Assembly: GCF_000243255.1 (NCBI RefSeq) | Contig: NZ_CM001436.1 | Location: 408,077 to 472,076, forward strand | Length of the DNA: 64,000 nt | Direction: 5' to 3' | DNA from: Methanoplanus limicola DSM 2279 | GTDB lineage: Archaea; Halobacteriota; Methanomicrobia; Methanomicrobiales; Methanomicrobiaceae | Shown: one piece after another, positions 52,567-61,888 of the stretch | How positions within the stretch are numbered: position 1 is the first letter of the stretch | How the letters are laid out: each line of letters opens with the position of its first letter | Translations under genes and position numbers: made by a program | Notes under the pieces: generated by a model | Seen by the model: the letters and a program-made list of their open reading frames with translations, nothing else | What the model was told of the DNA's origin: nothing | Database searches by the model: none

Positions 52567-54687
52567 TTGGCAGAAGAGAATAGTGCAAATGTTACTGATA
52601 AGGCGGGAGACTGGACCCGCTTTTTAAAGAAGCACTACAAGGCGGAACTAAGTGAGATTGCCAGGGAATTCCCGCATAAGAGATCGGTAGTTATTGATTA
52701 CCGGCAGCTTGAGAAATGGGGTAAGAAAGGACTTTCACTTGCAGATGAAATCCTGAAAAATCCCGGCAAGGTAATAGGCGATGTCAGGGACGCGATAAAG
52801 AACAACAACCTGATCTTTACAAAGGACGAGGAAGAGAAGGCAGACGAAGTAAATATCCGGTTCATCGGCCTGCCTAAAAAGATAGCAGCCAGAGAGATCA
52901 GGGCAAACCACATCAACACATTCATCTCAATTGAGGGAATTGTCAGGAAGGTAACCGAAGTCAGGCCGAGGCTCACATCAGCGGTATTCAGATGCCTCAC
53001 CTGCGGAACTATGACTCCCCCTTACAAGCAGGGCTACGGAAAGTTTCAGGAGCCATACAGGCCATGTGAGCAGTGCGAGCGTGCAACAAAGATGGAGCTT
53101 GTCCCCTCCCTCTCAAAGTTCCTGGATGTACAGAAGGTGAGGATGCAGGAGTCTCCTGAGGGACTTAGGGGTGGTGAACAGCCTGAGACTATTGATGTCG
53201 ACATAACAGATGACCTGGTTGCGATAGCAGCACCGGGGGACCGCATAGTCATCAACGGAATTTTAAGGTCAATTCAGCGTGTAACACACGGAAACAAGAG
53301 TTCACTCTTTGACATATATCTTGAGGCAAACTCCCTTGAGATGAGTGAGAAGGAGTTTGAGGAGGTGGCAATCTCCGAAGAGGATGAAGAGCATATAATG
53401 GAGCTGAGCCGGGATTCAGACCTGTATTATAAGTTTGCACACTCAATTGCACCTTCGATCTACGGTAACGATGAGGTAAAGGAGGCGATATCACTGATTC
53501 TCTTCGGAGGGATCATGAAGGAACTTCCGGACGGGAGCCACCTGAGGGGCGACATACACATGCTCCTTGTCGGAGATCCGGGTATTGCAAAGTCCCAGAT
53601 GCTCCGTTATGTGATAAGGCTCTCACCGAGAGGAATTTATACGAGCGGAAAGTCATCCACATCTGCCGGACTGACTGCTACGGCGGTAAAGGACGAATTT
53701 GGTGACGGCCGGTGGACACTTGAGGCAGGTGCACTCGTCCTTGCGGATATGGGTATAGCCGCAGTGGATGAGATGGACAAGATGGCAAAGGATGACAGAA
53801 GCGCCCTGCACGAGGCGATGGAACAGCAGTCCATCTCTATAGCGAAGGCAGGAATTACGGCGACCTTAAGGTCACGCTGTGCCCTGCTTGGTGCGGCAAA
53901 CCCGAAGATGGGGCGTTTTGATGAATTTGCGCCAATGTCTGAGCAGATCAATATGCCGCCATCCCTGCTCTCCCGTTTTGATCTCATATTTGTCATGAAG
54001 GACAAGCCGAACAACACGCTGGACCGTGCAATCGGAGAGCATATACTCAAAGCCCATGAAGTCGGAGAGCTTATTGAACATACCAAGAAAGAGGCGATTG
54101 AGGGTGTTGATGCGGAATACATCGAAAGAGCACTTGCTCCTGTGACACCGGATATCGACCCGGCTCTCTTCAGGAAATATATCGCATATTCCAAGAGAAA
54201 CTGCTTCCCTCTGCTCTCAAAAGAGGCAAAGGAGAAGCTCATCGACTACTATCTCAGCCTGAGAGGATTTGCGGATGACAACAAACCTGTGCCTGTAACA
54301 GCAAGGCAGCTTGAAGCGCTTGTGAGGCTTTCTGAGGCAAGTGCAAGGGTGAGGCTCTCCAAAAAGATTGAGACCGAGGATGCCGAGAGGGTTATCAGGA
54401 TTGTTGACCGGTGCTTAAGGGACGTGGCGTATGATCCCAATACCGAGAGTTTTGATATAGATAAGCTTGTCACAGGCATTCCAAAACAGCGCCGTGATAT
54501 CATCCGTGAGATTAAGGAGACCATCAGGAACAATGCTGATGACAACGGTTATACACGCATTGAAGAGGTACAGGAGATTCTTCAGCAGAAGGGCCATAGT
54601 AAGGATGACATCAGAAAGAGGCTTGATGATCTCTTAAGAAGCGGAGAGGCAATGGAGCCGAGGCACGGTATAATTAAGCTGATCTAA
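52567..54687 (+). CDS. mcm: Replicative helicase MCM
   Basis: The start is TTG 52567, set by GGGAGA at 52555-52560. The 706-residue protein has an N-terminal zinc motif (Cys 143, 146, 167 and 170), an OB fold and an AAA+ core with Walker A GDPGIAKSQ (about 336-344), Walker B AVDEMDKM (about 399) and the SRFD arginine finger (about 468). A winged-helix domain closes it. It unwinds DNA at replication forks as a hexamer. No intein is present, although many archaeal mcm genes have one. Confidence 0.96.
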   Translation: MAEENSANVTDKAGDWTRFLKKHYKAELSEIAREFPHKRSVVIDYRQLEKWGKKGLSLADEILKNPGKVIGDVRDAIKNNNLIFTKDEEEKADEVNIRFIGLPKKIAAREIRANHINTFISIEGIVRKVTEVRPRLTSAVFRCLTCGTMTPPYKQGYGKFQEPYRPCEQCERATKMELVPSLSKFLDVQKVRMQESPEGLRGGEQPETIDVDITDDLVAIAAPGDRIVINGILRSIQRVTHGNKSSLFDIYLEANSLEMSEKEFEEVAISEEDEEHIMELSRDSDLYYKFAHSIAPSIYGNDEVKEAISLILFGGIMKELPDGSHLRGDIHMLLVGDPGIAKSQMLRYVIRLSPRGIYTSGKSSTSAGLTATAVKDEFGDGRWTLEAGALVLADMGIAAVDEMDKMAKDDRSALHEAMEQQSISIAKAGITATLRSRCALLGAANPKMGRFDEFAPMSEQINMPPSLLSRFDLIFVMKDKPNNTLDRAIGEHILKAHEVGELIEHTKKEAIEGVDAEYIERALAPVTPDIDPALFRKYIAYSKRNCFPLLSKEAKEKLIDYYLSLRGFADDNKPVPVTARQLEALVRLSEASARVRLSKKIETEDAERVIRIVDRCLRDVAYDPNTESFDIDKLVTGIPKQRRDIIREIKETIRNNADDNGYTRIEEVQEILQQKGHSKDDIRKRLDDLLRSGEAMEPRHGIIKLI

Positions 54688-54718
54688 AACCGGAAGGGTC
54701 AGACCCGGGCAGGAAAAA

Positions 54719-54748
54719 AACCCGGAAAAACCGGGAAAACCTTTTTTT
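54719..54748 (+). terminator. Hairpin plus T run after mcm
   Basis: A short stem (CCCGG-AAAAA-CCGGG, 54721-54735) is followed six bases later by seven T residues (54742-54748). It lies 33 bp after the mcm stop codon and is a plausible terminator. Archaeal termination depends mainly on the U run. Confidence 0.55.
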
Positions 54749-54754
54749 AGACTC

Positions 54755-54955
54755 CACATTACTTTAAAAGATGACCACATCTGGTTTTACAATCCGGGGG
54801 AACTGCCAAAGGGGATCTCAATTGAGGATTTGCACAGCCCGCATTCATCTGTCTCAAGCGGAACAACAAAGAGAGAACTCATAGAACCTGAATCAATGAA
54901 TATTCTAAAACAGGCCGGAAAGGGGAGAACAACAACCTACAGACTCAACTCCTGA
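54755..54955 (+). pseudogene. C-terminal remnant of a COG2865-type (AlbA_2/HTH) protein
   Basis: A stop-free frame of 66 codons without a start reads DDHIWFYNPGELPKGISIED followed by LHSPHSSVS and ends GKGRTTTYRLNS. The NPG-LP pattern and the GRTTTY end match the C-terminal half of Schlafen AlbA_2/RecG-like transcriptional regulators. The segment between them is shorter than in intact proteins, so an internal deletion is likely. It lies directly after mcm and shows that the region had an insertion or gene loss. Confidence 0.6.
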
Positions 54956-54977
54956 ATTAAAATTAGGTCATAACCTA

Positions 54978-55063
54978 ATCATTGCAAAAATGATCCGATT
55001 AGGAGCAGATCATTGCAAAAATGATCCGATTAGGAGCAGATCATTGCAAAAATGATCCGATTA
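54978..55063. repeat. 31-bp direct repeats with internal palindrome (iteron-like)
   Basis: Two full 31-bp units (54978-55008 and 55009-55039) are identical, and a third partial unit runs to 55063. Each contains ATCATT-GCAAA-AATGAT, a 6-bp inverted repeat with a 5-bp spacer. A GATCCG/TTATGATCC tail follows. The array lies 79 bp before the mptD start, so it may be a regulatory site; its iteron look also fits a replication-protein binding site. There are no spacers, so it is not CRISPR. Confidence 0.85.
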
Positions 55064-55141
55064 TGATCCGGTTATGATCCATGACGAACCACAACAACCC
55101 GATATATCCCGTTACTATTTAATGCTGATAAACTGCAAAAT

Positions 55142-55474
55142 ATGATTATGGAGAAAAAAGCAAAAGCAGCATTTGAAGCCGGAATCAAACTCGGAGCACT
55201 CTACCACCAGTGGGTAGGCACACCAATCTCCCCGCAGACTGCCGGAAGCATTGAGAAGGCAATTGAAGGTGCTGTCGGACTTCAGCCCTATGTCGATGAA
55301 ATATCAGTAAAAATCGACACCTCACAGATGGTTCTGAATACATTCGGGTACAGTGAGCTGTCCGGAAAGATGTTTGATGTTAAGATTAAGACAAAAGTCG
55401 GAAATGCAACATGCCATGCAGAACTGAAGTTGGAGGAAGACTACCCCATGATGAAGATCACTGAACTGATCTGA
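55142..55474 (+). CDS. mptD: Dihydroneopterin aldolase, archaeal type (MptD)
   Basis: The 110-residue protein fits the archaeal DUF372/MptD family: AAFEAGIKLGALYHQWVGTP near the start, then ETV-type helix AGSIEKAIEGAVGLQPYV and C-terminal AELKLEEDYPMMKI. MptD cleaves 7,8-dihydroneopterin to 6-hydroxymethyl-dihydropterin and glycolaldehyde on the way to methanopterin. This is a core methanogen function. The start is ATG 55142 or 55148. A TATA-like TACTATTTAA lies about 27 bases upstream, suggesting a leaderless transcript. Confidence 0.85.
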   Translation: MIMEKKAKAAFEAGIKLGALYHQWVGTPISPQTAGSIEKAIEGAVGLQPYVDEISVKIDTSQMVLNTFGYSELSGKMFDVKIKTKVGNATCHAELKLEEDYPMMKITELI

Positions 55475-55600
55475 ATCAAAACGATCTGAACTGATATTAA
55501 CTGACCCCGGACTTAACAGAAACAACAGAAGAGACTGCCGGCTGATAATCCGGAACATAAAACCGGCAGAAAACCTCTCCGGCATAATTTTCCCACCACA

Positions 55601-56434
55601 ATGATTCTGAAAGATATACCAATAACCGATGACCACATGCACATAGACCCGGTCAACGGAAAAGGAATAAAAGCTGCACTGGAATTTAAAAGATCAGGCG
55701 GCACACACATATTTCTCGTAACAAAACCGTCATGGTCCTTTGGAATTACCCCGCAGTCAGGGGAAGACTTCAGGCCCGTATTTGAAAAGACAATAAAACT
55801 TGCAGATGAGATAACAGAGAACGGAGTAAAGGCATTTCCGATTCTCGGAGTCCATCCGGCGGAGACAGGAAAACTGACAGCCGCCGGAATGACCGTTGAT
55901 AAAGCTGCGGATGTGATGGCAGCCGGACTTACACTTGCGGCTGAATATGTCAGAGAAGGAAAAGCAGTGGCCTTAAAGAGTGGAAGACCGCACTATGAAG
56001 TAACTCCGGAAGTATGGGACGCCTCAAACAGGGTGCTTGCACATGCAATAGCTCTTGCAGAAGATGCAGACTGCGCGCTTCAGATACATGCCGAGACAGG
56101 CCCGTGTGGAGACGTCGCAGTGATGGCACAGAATTCCGGAATGGACATAAAAAGAATAGTCAAGCATTTCGGAATCCCGGAGACACCGCTCACACCGTCA
56201 TTAATCGCAAAACATGAGGCAATACCGGACCTTGCCCGGCAGGGACGTCTCTTTACAATGGAGAGCGACTACATGGACGAGAACAGCCGGCCCGGCTCGG
56301 TAATCGGCCCAAAGTCAGTGCCGCGTTTTACACGAAAGCTCATCGAATCCGGAAAAATAACAGAAGAGCAGGCATATAAAATCCATAAAGACAACCCGGA
56401 GAAGATCTACGGCGTTGAGATCACTTTAGACTGA
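55601..56434 (+). CDS. TatD-related metal-dependent hydrolase
   Basis: The 277-residue protein has an amidohydrolase fold pattern: TDDHMHIDP (residues 9-17) gives the metal-binding HxH, followed by GVHPAE (about 83), LQIHAETG (about 160), KHFG, and MESDYMDE (about 207) with the metal-binding Asp. This matches the archaeal TatD-like COG1831 family. The substrate is unknown; TatD relatives are nucleases, but this archaeal branch is not well characterised. It lies 126 bp after mptD. Confidence 0.8.
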   Translation: MILKDIPITDDHMHIDPVNGKGIKAALEFKRSGGTHIFLVTKPSWSFGITPQSGEDFRPVFEKTIKLADEITENGVKAFPILGVHPAETGKLTAAGMTVDKAADVMAAGLTLAAEYVREGKAVALKSGRPHYEVTPEVWDASNRVLAHAIALAEDADCALQIHAETGPCGDVAVMAQNSGMDIKRIVKHFGIPETPLTPSLIAKHEAIPDLARQGRLFTMESDYMDENSRPGSVIGPKSVPRFTRKLIESGKITEEQAYKIHKDNPEKIYGVEITLD

Positions 56435-56618
56435 AATAACAGACATAATATCATTTAAACTCTTTTTTACGTGAAAAACAGAAGAATAACAGCGCAAATA
56501 TTAAACACTGAACTTACAGTATACAATACCAAAAGCGCAGTCCGGAAAAACAACAACCGTCAGCTCCGGACTGCACCATCATTTCCTTTATTCAATAATA
56601 CAGACAGATACTATTCAT

Positions 56619-56906
56619 ATGTACATGAAGATACACAGATCGCCGGGATGCGAAGAAGTCCTTGCAGCATGCGACTGTGAATTACTGAATACAACACTAT
56701 CAGAGGATAAAATAGAGATTGAGATCAGCGAAAATTTTTACGGGAACGAAAAAGTCACCGCAGAAGAGTTTGAAAAGGCGCTGAAGAAGGCAACAAATGC
56801 CAACCTCATCGGAAAGAGAGTAATTGCAGTCGCAGTCAGATGCGGAATAATAGACGATGACTGCTGCATATACATAAAAGACATACCACACGTGCAAATC
56901 CTATGA
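56619..56906 (+). CDS. DUF424 family protein
   Basis: The 95-residue protein fits the archaeal DUF424 family: MKIHRSPG..EVLAACDCELL at the start, then KIEIEISENFYG and NLIGKRVIAVAVRCGIIDDD, with a C-terminal VQIL. Function is unknown; in many archaea it is linked to translation genes. It overlaps the NMD3-family gene by four bases (ATGA), so the two are coupled. The start is ATG 56619 or 56625. Confidence 0.85.
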   Translation: MYMKIHRSPGCEEVLAACDCELLNTTLSEDKIEIEISENFYGNEKVTAEEFEKALKKATNANLIGKRVIAVAVRCGIIDDDCCIYIKDIPHVQIL

Positions 56907-57958
56907 CTGAAGATATTGACATCAAACAGAACATCTGCCCGAAATGCGGAAAACCGACAAAAAAAGGCCTATGTCCGGAGTGCAGAATAGCTGAGACAGA
57001 ATGGCTCGTCTGCGACAAAAGGGTTCAGTGCACCCAGTGTCCCACATGCAATTCGATTAAAAACGGAGCAATATGGTCAGACTGCAACATGGAAACGGAA
57101 GACCTTATTGCAGAGATTGCTCTCTCAGCAGTTCATCTGCATGAAAATATGAATGACTACAATATACAGCTCTCACACTTTGACCCAAGCCCGAACAGGA
57201 CATCAGTAAAGATAAAAATCAGCGGGGAAATCTACGGCAGGCATGTGGAAGATGAATGCAGAACACTCATTGTATGGATCAAGGAACAGTGCGACAGGTG
57301 CAGCAGATATTCCGGAGGATATTATGCCGGAGTAATCCAGGTAAGGGCAGATGGCAGAAGGCCGGATGACCACGAAAGGGCAGTCACAGAAGAGATCGCA
57401 ACCGAAATTGAGGACAGTGTCCAGAATGCAGGTGAAAGGCTTTCGTTCATCACCGAGACCAAGAATACAAAAGACGGGGTCGATATTGTCATAAGCAGCC
57501 ACAATCTTGGTGAGAGCATCTCAAGGGAGATCAAAAAAAGGCTTGGCGGAAAGGTGACAAAACACCCGAAACTGATAGGTGAGAAGGACGGAAGACCGCT
57601 TTACAGGATAACATACTTAATAAGGCTTCCAAGATACCAGAAGGGTGAGATACTCTACTCAAAAGGGAAATACCTCGAAGTAAGGTATATCGAATCCGGA
57701 CTCTTAAAGGTCTTTGATTTTGAGGACGGCATGCTCAAATCCCTGCGTGAGGATGAAGTTGAGAGATCGGTTGGAAATATCAGGGTAGTTGAAAATGCCC
57801 TTGTCACACATACCGAGGGGGACACAGCCGGAATTTTAGACCCGAAAAGTTATGAAAGCCGTGAGGTGCTTATACCAAAGTGGCTCCATATCAGAGAGGG
57901 ATCAGAAATAAGAGTGATACGCGACCCTGAAAATGATCTATTGATCCCTGTCGGATGA
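56903..57958 (+). CDS. NMD3-family protein
   Basis: The 351-residue protein begins with two zinc-type cysteine sets, CPKCG..CPEC (residues 11-27) and CTQCPTC (about 43-49), then DPSPNRTSVKIKISGEIYG, EDECRTLIVWIKEQCDRC and the family segment RYSGGYYAGVIQVRADGR. This matches archaeal NMD3-like proteins. In eukaryotes NMD3 is the export adaptor of the 60S subunit; the archaeal protein is thought to act in ribosome biogenesis. It overlaps the DUF424 gene by four bases. Confidence 0.88.
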   Translation: MTEDIDIKQNICPKCGKPTKKGLCPECRIAETEWLVCDKRVQCTQCPTCNSIKNGAIWSDCNMETEDLIAEIALSAVHLHENMNDYNIQLSHFDPSPNRTSVKIKISGEIYGRHVEDECRTLIVWIKEQCDRCSRYSGGYYAGVIQVRADGRRPDDHERAVTEEIATEIEDSVQNAGERLSFITETKNTKDGVDIVISSHNLGESISREIKKRLGGKVTKHPKLIGEKDGRPLYRITYLIRLPRYQKGEILYSKGKYLEVRYIESGLLKVFDFEDGMLKSLREDEVERSVGNIRVVENALVTHTEGDTAGILDPKSYESREVLIPKWLHIREGSEIRVIRDPENDLLIPVG

Positions 57959-58074
57959 ATAATAATAATATAAGACAGAGGGATACATCCGCAAAAATGC
58001 AGGAAAACAGAGAATACCGGTCTTCCGGACCTGCCTGACAGACCACCATTGAAGGAAATAACAGAAGAACGGAC

Positions 58075-58953
58075 ATGAGATGCAGAATTGTTAAAACATC
58101 AGAACTGTCAGAAATTTCCGGATGGGAATGGGCAGAGAAGAGCCGGCGGCCCTATGTCAGAGGCGATACTGCATATGTGCCTGTCAGGGAAGGATATGCC
58201 GCTGATACAGAGATAAAAAAGCGTAAGAGATACAATGGCCCCGGATACCAGATGATCGGCGACATTGCCGTAATCCACGGGAGCAGGCCGACAGAATCCG
58301 GAATTTCAGAGATCAGGGAATGGAAAAACCCAAAAGGTATCATCCTCCTGAAGGGATTTAACAGCGGGAAGAGAATCCCGGATACTGAAATATTATACGG
58401 GGATTGCGGCGAAACCTGCCACAGGGAAGCCGGACATATATTTTACATCGACCCTTCAAAGGTAATGTTTGCAATGGGAAACCGGGACGAGAAGATAAGA
58501 ATTGAAAACCTCGTCAGAAATTCCGGGAGAGAAGAACGTATCGGGGATATGTTCGCCGGAATCGGCTATTTTACAATCCCTGCCGGAAGGGCCGGCGGTA
58601 TGGTTCATGCAATGGAGTTAAACCCGGACTCATACCATTTCCTGAATAAAAATATAACAGCAAACGGCCTTAAAAATAACATAACCGCGGACCTGGGCGA
58701 TTGCAGAAACCTCCTCAGCGGAACTTACGACAGGGTAATTATGGGCCATTTTGACTCAGTAAATATGCTCAGAGACCTTATACCTCATATAGAAAAAGGC
58801 AGCATACTGCACCTGCACAGTATAGATTCTGTAGAGAATAAAATAAGGGAAATACTCAGCAGTGCGGGATATGGATGTAAAATAGAGGCAGTGAAAGTCA
58901 AGAAGTATTCGCCCGGAAGATGGCATATTGTCCAGGACGTAACGATTGCATAA
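58075..58953 (+). CDS. Taw2/Trm5-like tRNA-modifying enzyme
   Basis: The 292-residue protein has the class I SAM fold of the Trm5/Taw2 group: GDIAVIH (about 61), FYIDPSKVMFAMGN (about 123), motif I DMFAGIGYFTIPAG (about 161) and AMELNPDSYHFL. Where Trm5 has an NPP/NLP motif, this protein has DRVIMGHFDSV (about 222), which favours Taw2, the enzyme that transfers the aminocarboxypropyl group of SAM in wyosine formation at position 37 of tRNA-Phe. Trm5 remains possible. It starts 116 bp after the NMD3-family gene on the same strand. Confidence 0.72.
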   Translation: MRCRIVKTSELSEISGWEWAEKSRRPYVRGDTAYVPVREGYAADTEIKKRKRYNGPGYQMIGDIAVIHGSRPTESGISEIREWKNPKGIILLKGFNSGKRIPDTEILYGDCGETCHREAGHIFYIDPSKVMFAMGNRDEKIRIENLVRNSGREERIGDMFAGIGYFTIPAGRAGGMVHAMELNPDSYHFLNKNITANGLKNNITADLGDCRNLLSGTYDRVIMGHFDSVNMLRDLIPHIEKGSILHLHSIDSVENKIREILSSAGYGCKIEAVKVKKYSPGRWHIVQDVTIA

Positions 58954-59105
58954 AGGCAATATTACCGTCAGACCTGCCGGCAGGGTAAAGGATCAATAAA
59001 ATCACCCATGAGCCAGCCGGTTCACAGATGATGAATGAAACGGTTATTGTTTCACAGGAGATCAGAAAGAGCCGGAAAAAACCCAGAGATTGGAGATGAG
59101 ATATT

Positions 59106-60248
59106 ATGACACTGAAGGGAAAAACAGTAATTCTCGGAATTACCGGAAGCATTGCAGCAGTTGAGGATATAAAACTTGCAAGGGCACTGAGACGGAGAGG
59201 TGCGGAGGTCAGGGCTGTCATGAGCAGGGCAGCATGCGGCATTGTACACCCCGATGCAGTGACATATGCATGCGATTATCCGGCAATCACCGAGATAACC
59301 GGACTTATTGAGCATGTGAAGTACTGCGGAATAGGCGGAAGTGCCGACCTCCTGCTCATAGCCCCTGCAACCGCCAACACAATCTGCAAGATAGCCGGCG
59401 GCATAGACGACACTCCGGTCACGACATTTGCAACAACAGCTATCGGGAGGGGAATGCCGGTTGTGATTGTCCCGGCAATGCATGAGAGCATGTACAGGCA
59501 TCCGGCAGTTAAGGATTCAATAGAAAAACTGAAGAGCTGGGGCATATCCTTTGCAGAACCAAAACTTGAAGAGAACAAGGCAAAGCAGGCCTCAAACGAA
59601 GACATAATCCTTGAAGCTGAGAGGGCATGCAGCGGGATGCCGCTCGCCGGAAAGAGAGTGCTTGTAACCTCAGGTGCATGCGCAGAACCGCTCGATGATG
59701 TCAGAGTCCTGACTACAGGAGCAAGCGGTGCAATGGGAAGAGAGATTGCGCTTGAGGCATACAGGCTCGGTGCAGAGGTCACAATTGCCCATAAAAATGC
59801 TGAAATCCCGCTCATAAATAACATAAAAACGACAGATTCCGACTCCATGAGAGAGGCAGTCATAGATTATGCAGAAGATGAATTTCCGGACTACTACATA
59901 AGTGCCGCTGCAATCTCGGATTTCGCACCGGAAATTTACGGCGGGAAAATTCCGTCAGGTGAAGGTGTAACAGTAAAACTGCTCCCAAAGCCAAAAATCC
60001 TCGACAAAATGCTTAAACTTAAGGGCAGAAATCCGGATGCAAAAATTATAGCCTTCAAACTCGGCAGTGACGAAGAAGAGAAAGCAAAAGAGATGGTTAA
60101 AAAAGGCGTGTTCATGGTCGCAGTCAATACTCCGGATGTGATGGGAAGTGCCTCCGGCAGATACAGATTTGTTACAGAAGACGGCATAACAGATGCAGAG
60201 GGGCCAAAAGAGGAGATAGCAAAGGAGCTGTGGAAGGCAGTCCTTTAG
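59106..60248 (+). CDS. coaBC: CoaBC bifunctional enzyme (phosphopantothenoylcysteine synthetase/decarboxylase)
   Basis: The 380-residue protein has the flavoprotein decarboxylase half (GITGSIAAVEDIKLARAL, IAPATANTICKIAGG, PAMHESMY with the active-site His) in residues 1-175. The ligase half (RVLVTSGACAEPLDDVR, GAMGREIALEA, YISAAAISDFAP, KPKILDKM) fills residues 185-380. It adds cysteine to 4'-phosphopantothenate and decarboxylates the product. The pantoate kinase gene follows after 17 bp, so this is a CoA operon. Confidence 0.93.
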   Translation: MTLKGKTVILGITGSIAAVEDIKLARALRRRGAEVRAVMSRAACGIVHPDAVTYACDYPAITEITGLIEHVKYCGIGGSADLLLIAPATANTICKIAGGIDDTPVTTFATTAIGRGMPVVIVPAMHESMYRHPAVKDSIEKLKSWGISFAEPKLEENKAKQASNEDIILEAERACSGMPLAGKRVLVTSGACAEPLDDVRVLTTGASGAMGREIALEAYRLGAEVTIAHKNAEIPLINNIKTTDSDSMREAVIDYAEDEFPDYYISAAAISDFAPEIYGGKIPSGEGVTVKLLPKPKILDKMLKLKGRNPDAKIIAFKLGSDEEEKAKEMVKKGVFMVAVNTPDVMGSASGRYRFVTEDGITDAEGPKEEIAKELWKAVL

Positions 60249-60265
60249 CCCCGGAAATCTGACAT

Positions 60266-61123
60266 ATGACCAAAATATCCAGGGCATTCTCTCCGGGCCA
60301 CATATCAGGTTATTTCTGCCCGAAAACCTGCAAAAACGGCGATAAAGGCAGTATAGGAGGAGGCATAGTCATCACCGAAGGTGTAACCTCCACTGTTTCG
60401 TATTCTGATAAGACATCTGTTGAGATCATAAGAAGGGGAAGAAGCGGTGAAATCCTTACAAAAATTATCGGGTCCCCTCCTATAGAATACGCTCTCAGCA
60501 GGATGAATGTCACCGCCCGCGTACAGACTGAATGCAGGCTGCCGCTTGGATCAGGGTTCGGCCTCAGTGCAGCTGCCCTGTTGGCGACAGTTTCAGCCGC
60601 AGACGACTGTTTTGAATGCGGATATTCCAGAGAAAAGATAGAAGCATTTGCATACGAAGCAGAAGTTTACTCATCATCCGGCCTTGGCGATGTTCCGGCA
60701 TGCACAGGCGGGGGATACATATGCAGGAAGACACCTGGCTTAGACGGCGAGATCATCAGAAACTATGATGCAGGAGAAGAGATTGCCGCTGTAAGTTCAG
60801 GCCCGATCCCCACCGGAGAAATTATTAAAAATCCGCAGATTCTAAAGAGAGCAAAAGGAGCGTTCCCGTCCGGATGCCCGGAAAGCATTGAGGAATTTTT
60901 CCGGATGTCAAAACAGTTTGCCTTTAAATCCGGGATTCTAACGAAGGATGCAGAAGAGATTATCAGGGCGTGTGAGAGCGAATCGGTGCCTGCATCAATG
61001 ACTATGCTTGGCAACGGGGTCTTCGCATACGGAAATTCAGCAAAGGAGATTCTCTCCTCTTTTGGTGAGGTGTACACCATGAAGATATCAGAATCAGGTT
61101 ATTCCCTTTTGCAGTCCAAATGA
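60266..61123 (+). CDS. Pantoate kinase
   Basis: The 285-residue protein is a GHMP kinase of the archaeal pantoate kinase family: RAFSPGHISGYFCP near the start, RLPLGSGFGLSAAALLAT (about 92-109, the GHMP ATP loop) and SSSGLGDVPACTGGGY (about 135). It phosphorylates pantoate to 4-phosphopantoate, the archaeal alternative to pantothenate kinase. It lies between coaBC and the phosphopantothenate synthetase gene, which gives the complete archaeal set from pantoate to phosphopantetheine in one operon. Confidence 0.9.
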   Translation: MTKISRAFSPGHISGYFCPKTCKNGDKGSIGGGIVITEGVTSTVSYSDKTSVEIIRRGRSGEILTKIIGSPPIEYALSRMNVTARVQTECRLPLGSGFGLSAAALLATVSAADDCFECGYSREKIEAFAYEAEVYSSSGLGDVPACTGGGYICRKTPGLDGEIIRNYDAGEEIAAVSSGPIPTGEIIKNPQILKRAKGAFPSGCPESIEEFFRMSKQFAFKSGILTKDAEEIIRACESESVPASMTMLGNGVFAYGNSAKEILSSFGEVYTMKISESGYSLLQSK

Positions 61124-61156
61124 TAACCGGAACTTAAAAAACGGAAAAGATTAGTA

Positions 61157-61888
61157 ATGATACCCAAAGATCATCCGAGATATAAGTCACTAATAAGAAG
61201 GGAAAGAATAGCAGATGCCGCACTTAAAGGCATAGTTGCAATGGAAGGTGTCGGGGCACACGGAAGGGGGGAGGCTTTTGACTACCTAATCGGTGAAAAG
61301 ACGACAGATTCAGCACTCCTTGCAGAAAAAACGGCGGCGGCACTCTTTCTCAAGGCCAAAAATCCTGTAATGTCAGTCAACGGCAACACTGCTGCCCTTG
61401 CAGCAGAAGAGATAGCAGAACTTCAGAGAGCCTCCGGTGCAGCAGTCGAGGTTAACCTCTTTCACAGAACTGAAGAGAGAGTCCGGATGATAACAGAGCT
61501 TCTCGAAGATGCCGGGGCTGATGTTTTGAAAGGAGAGTTTGAGAGGCTCCTGCCGCTCTCGCATGACAGGGCATTATGCCTCAGGGACGGAATTTACAGC
61601 TGTGATGTCATACTTGTCCCGCTCGAAGACGGTGACAGATGTGAAGCACTTGTGAATATGGGCAAAACTGTGATAGCAATAGACTTAAATCCGCTCTCAA
61701 GGACAGCAAAGACTTCATCCCTCCCAATCATTGATGAACTGTCAAGGGCACTTGCAAATATGACAGAATTCTGCAAAACCCTCAGCGATGATGAGGCTGA
61801 GCAGCTTGTAGCAGGTTATAACAACAGATATTTTTTGGAGTCGGCGGTAAAAGATATAGTGGAGAATCTGTCCAATGCTCTGGATTGA
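61157..61888 (+). CDS. 4-phosphopantoate--beta-alanine ligase (phosphopantothenate synthetase)
   Basis: The 243-residue protein fits archaeal DUF137/PPS: IPKDHPRYKSLIRRERIADA at the start, GRGEAFDYLIGE, NPVMSVNGNTAALAAEE, EVNLFHRTEERV and AIDLNPLSRTAK. It joins 4-phosphopantoate and beta-alanine with ATP. It follows pantoate kinase by 33 bp and overlaps the next gene by 14 bp. Confidence 0.92.
   Translation: MIPKDHPRYKSLIRRERIADAALKGIVAMEGVGAHGRGEAFDYLIGEKTTDSALLAEKTAAALFLKAKNPVMSVNGNTAALAAEEIAELQRASGAAVEVNLFHRTEERVRMITELLEDAGADVLKGEFERLLPLSHDRALCLRDGIYSCDVILVPLEDGDRCEALVNMGKTVIAIDLNPLSRTAKTSSLPIIDELSRALANMTEFCKTLSDDEAEQLVAGYNNRYFLESAVKDIVENLSNALD

Noticed and set aside
54978-55063. CRISPR array
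   Set aside because: The 31-bp units follow each other with no spacers.
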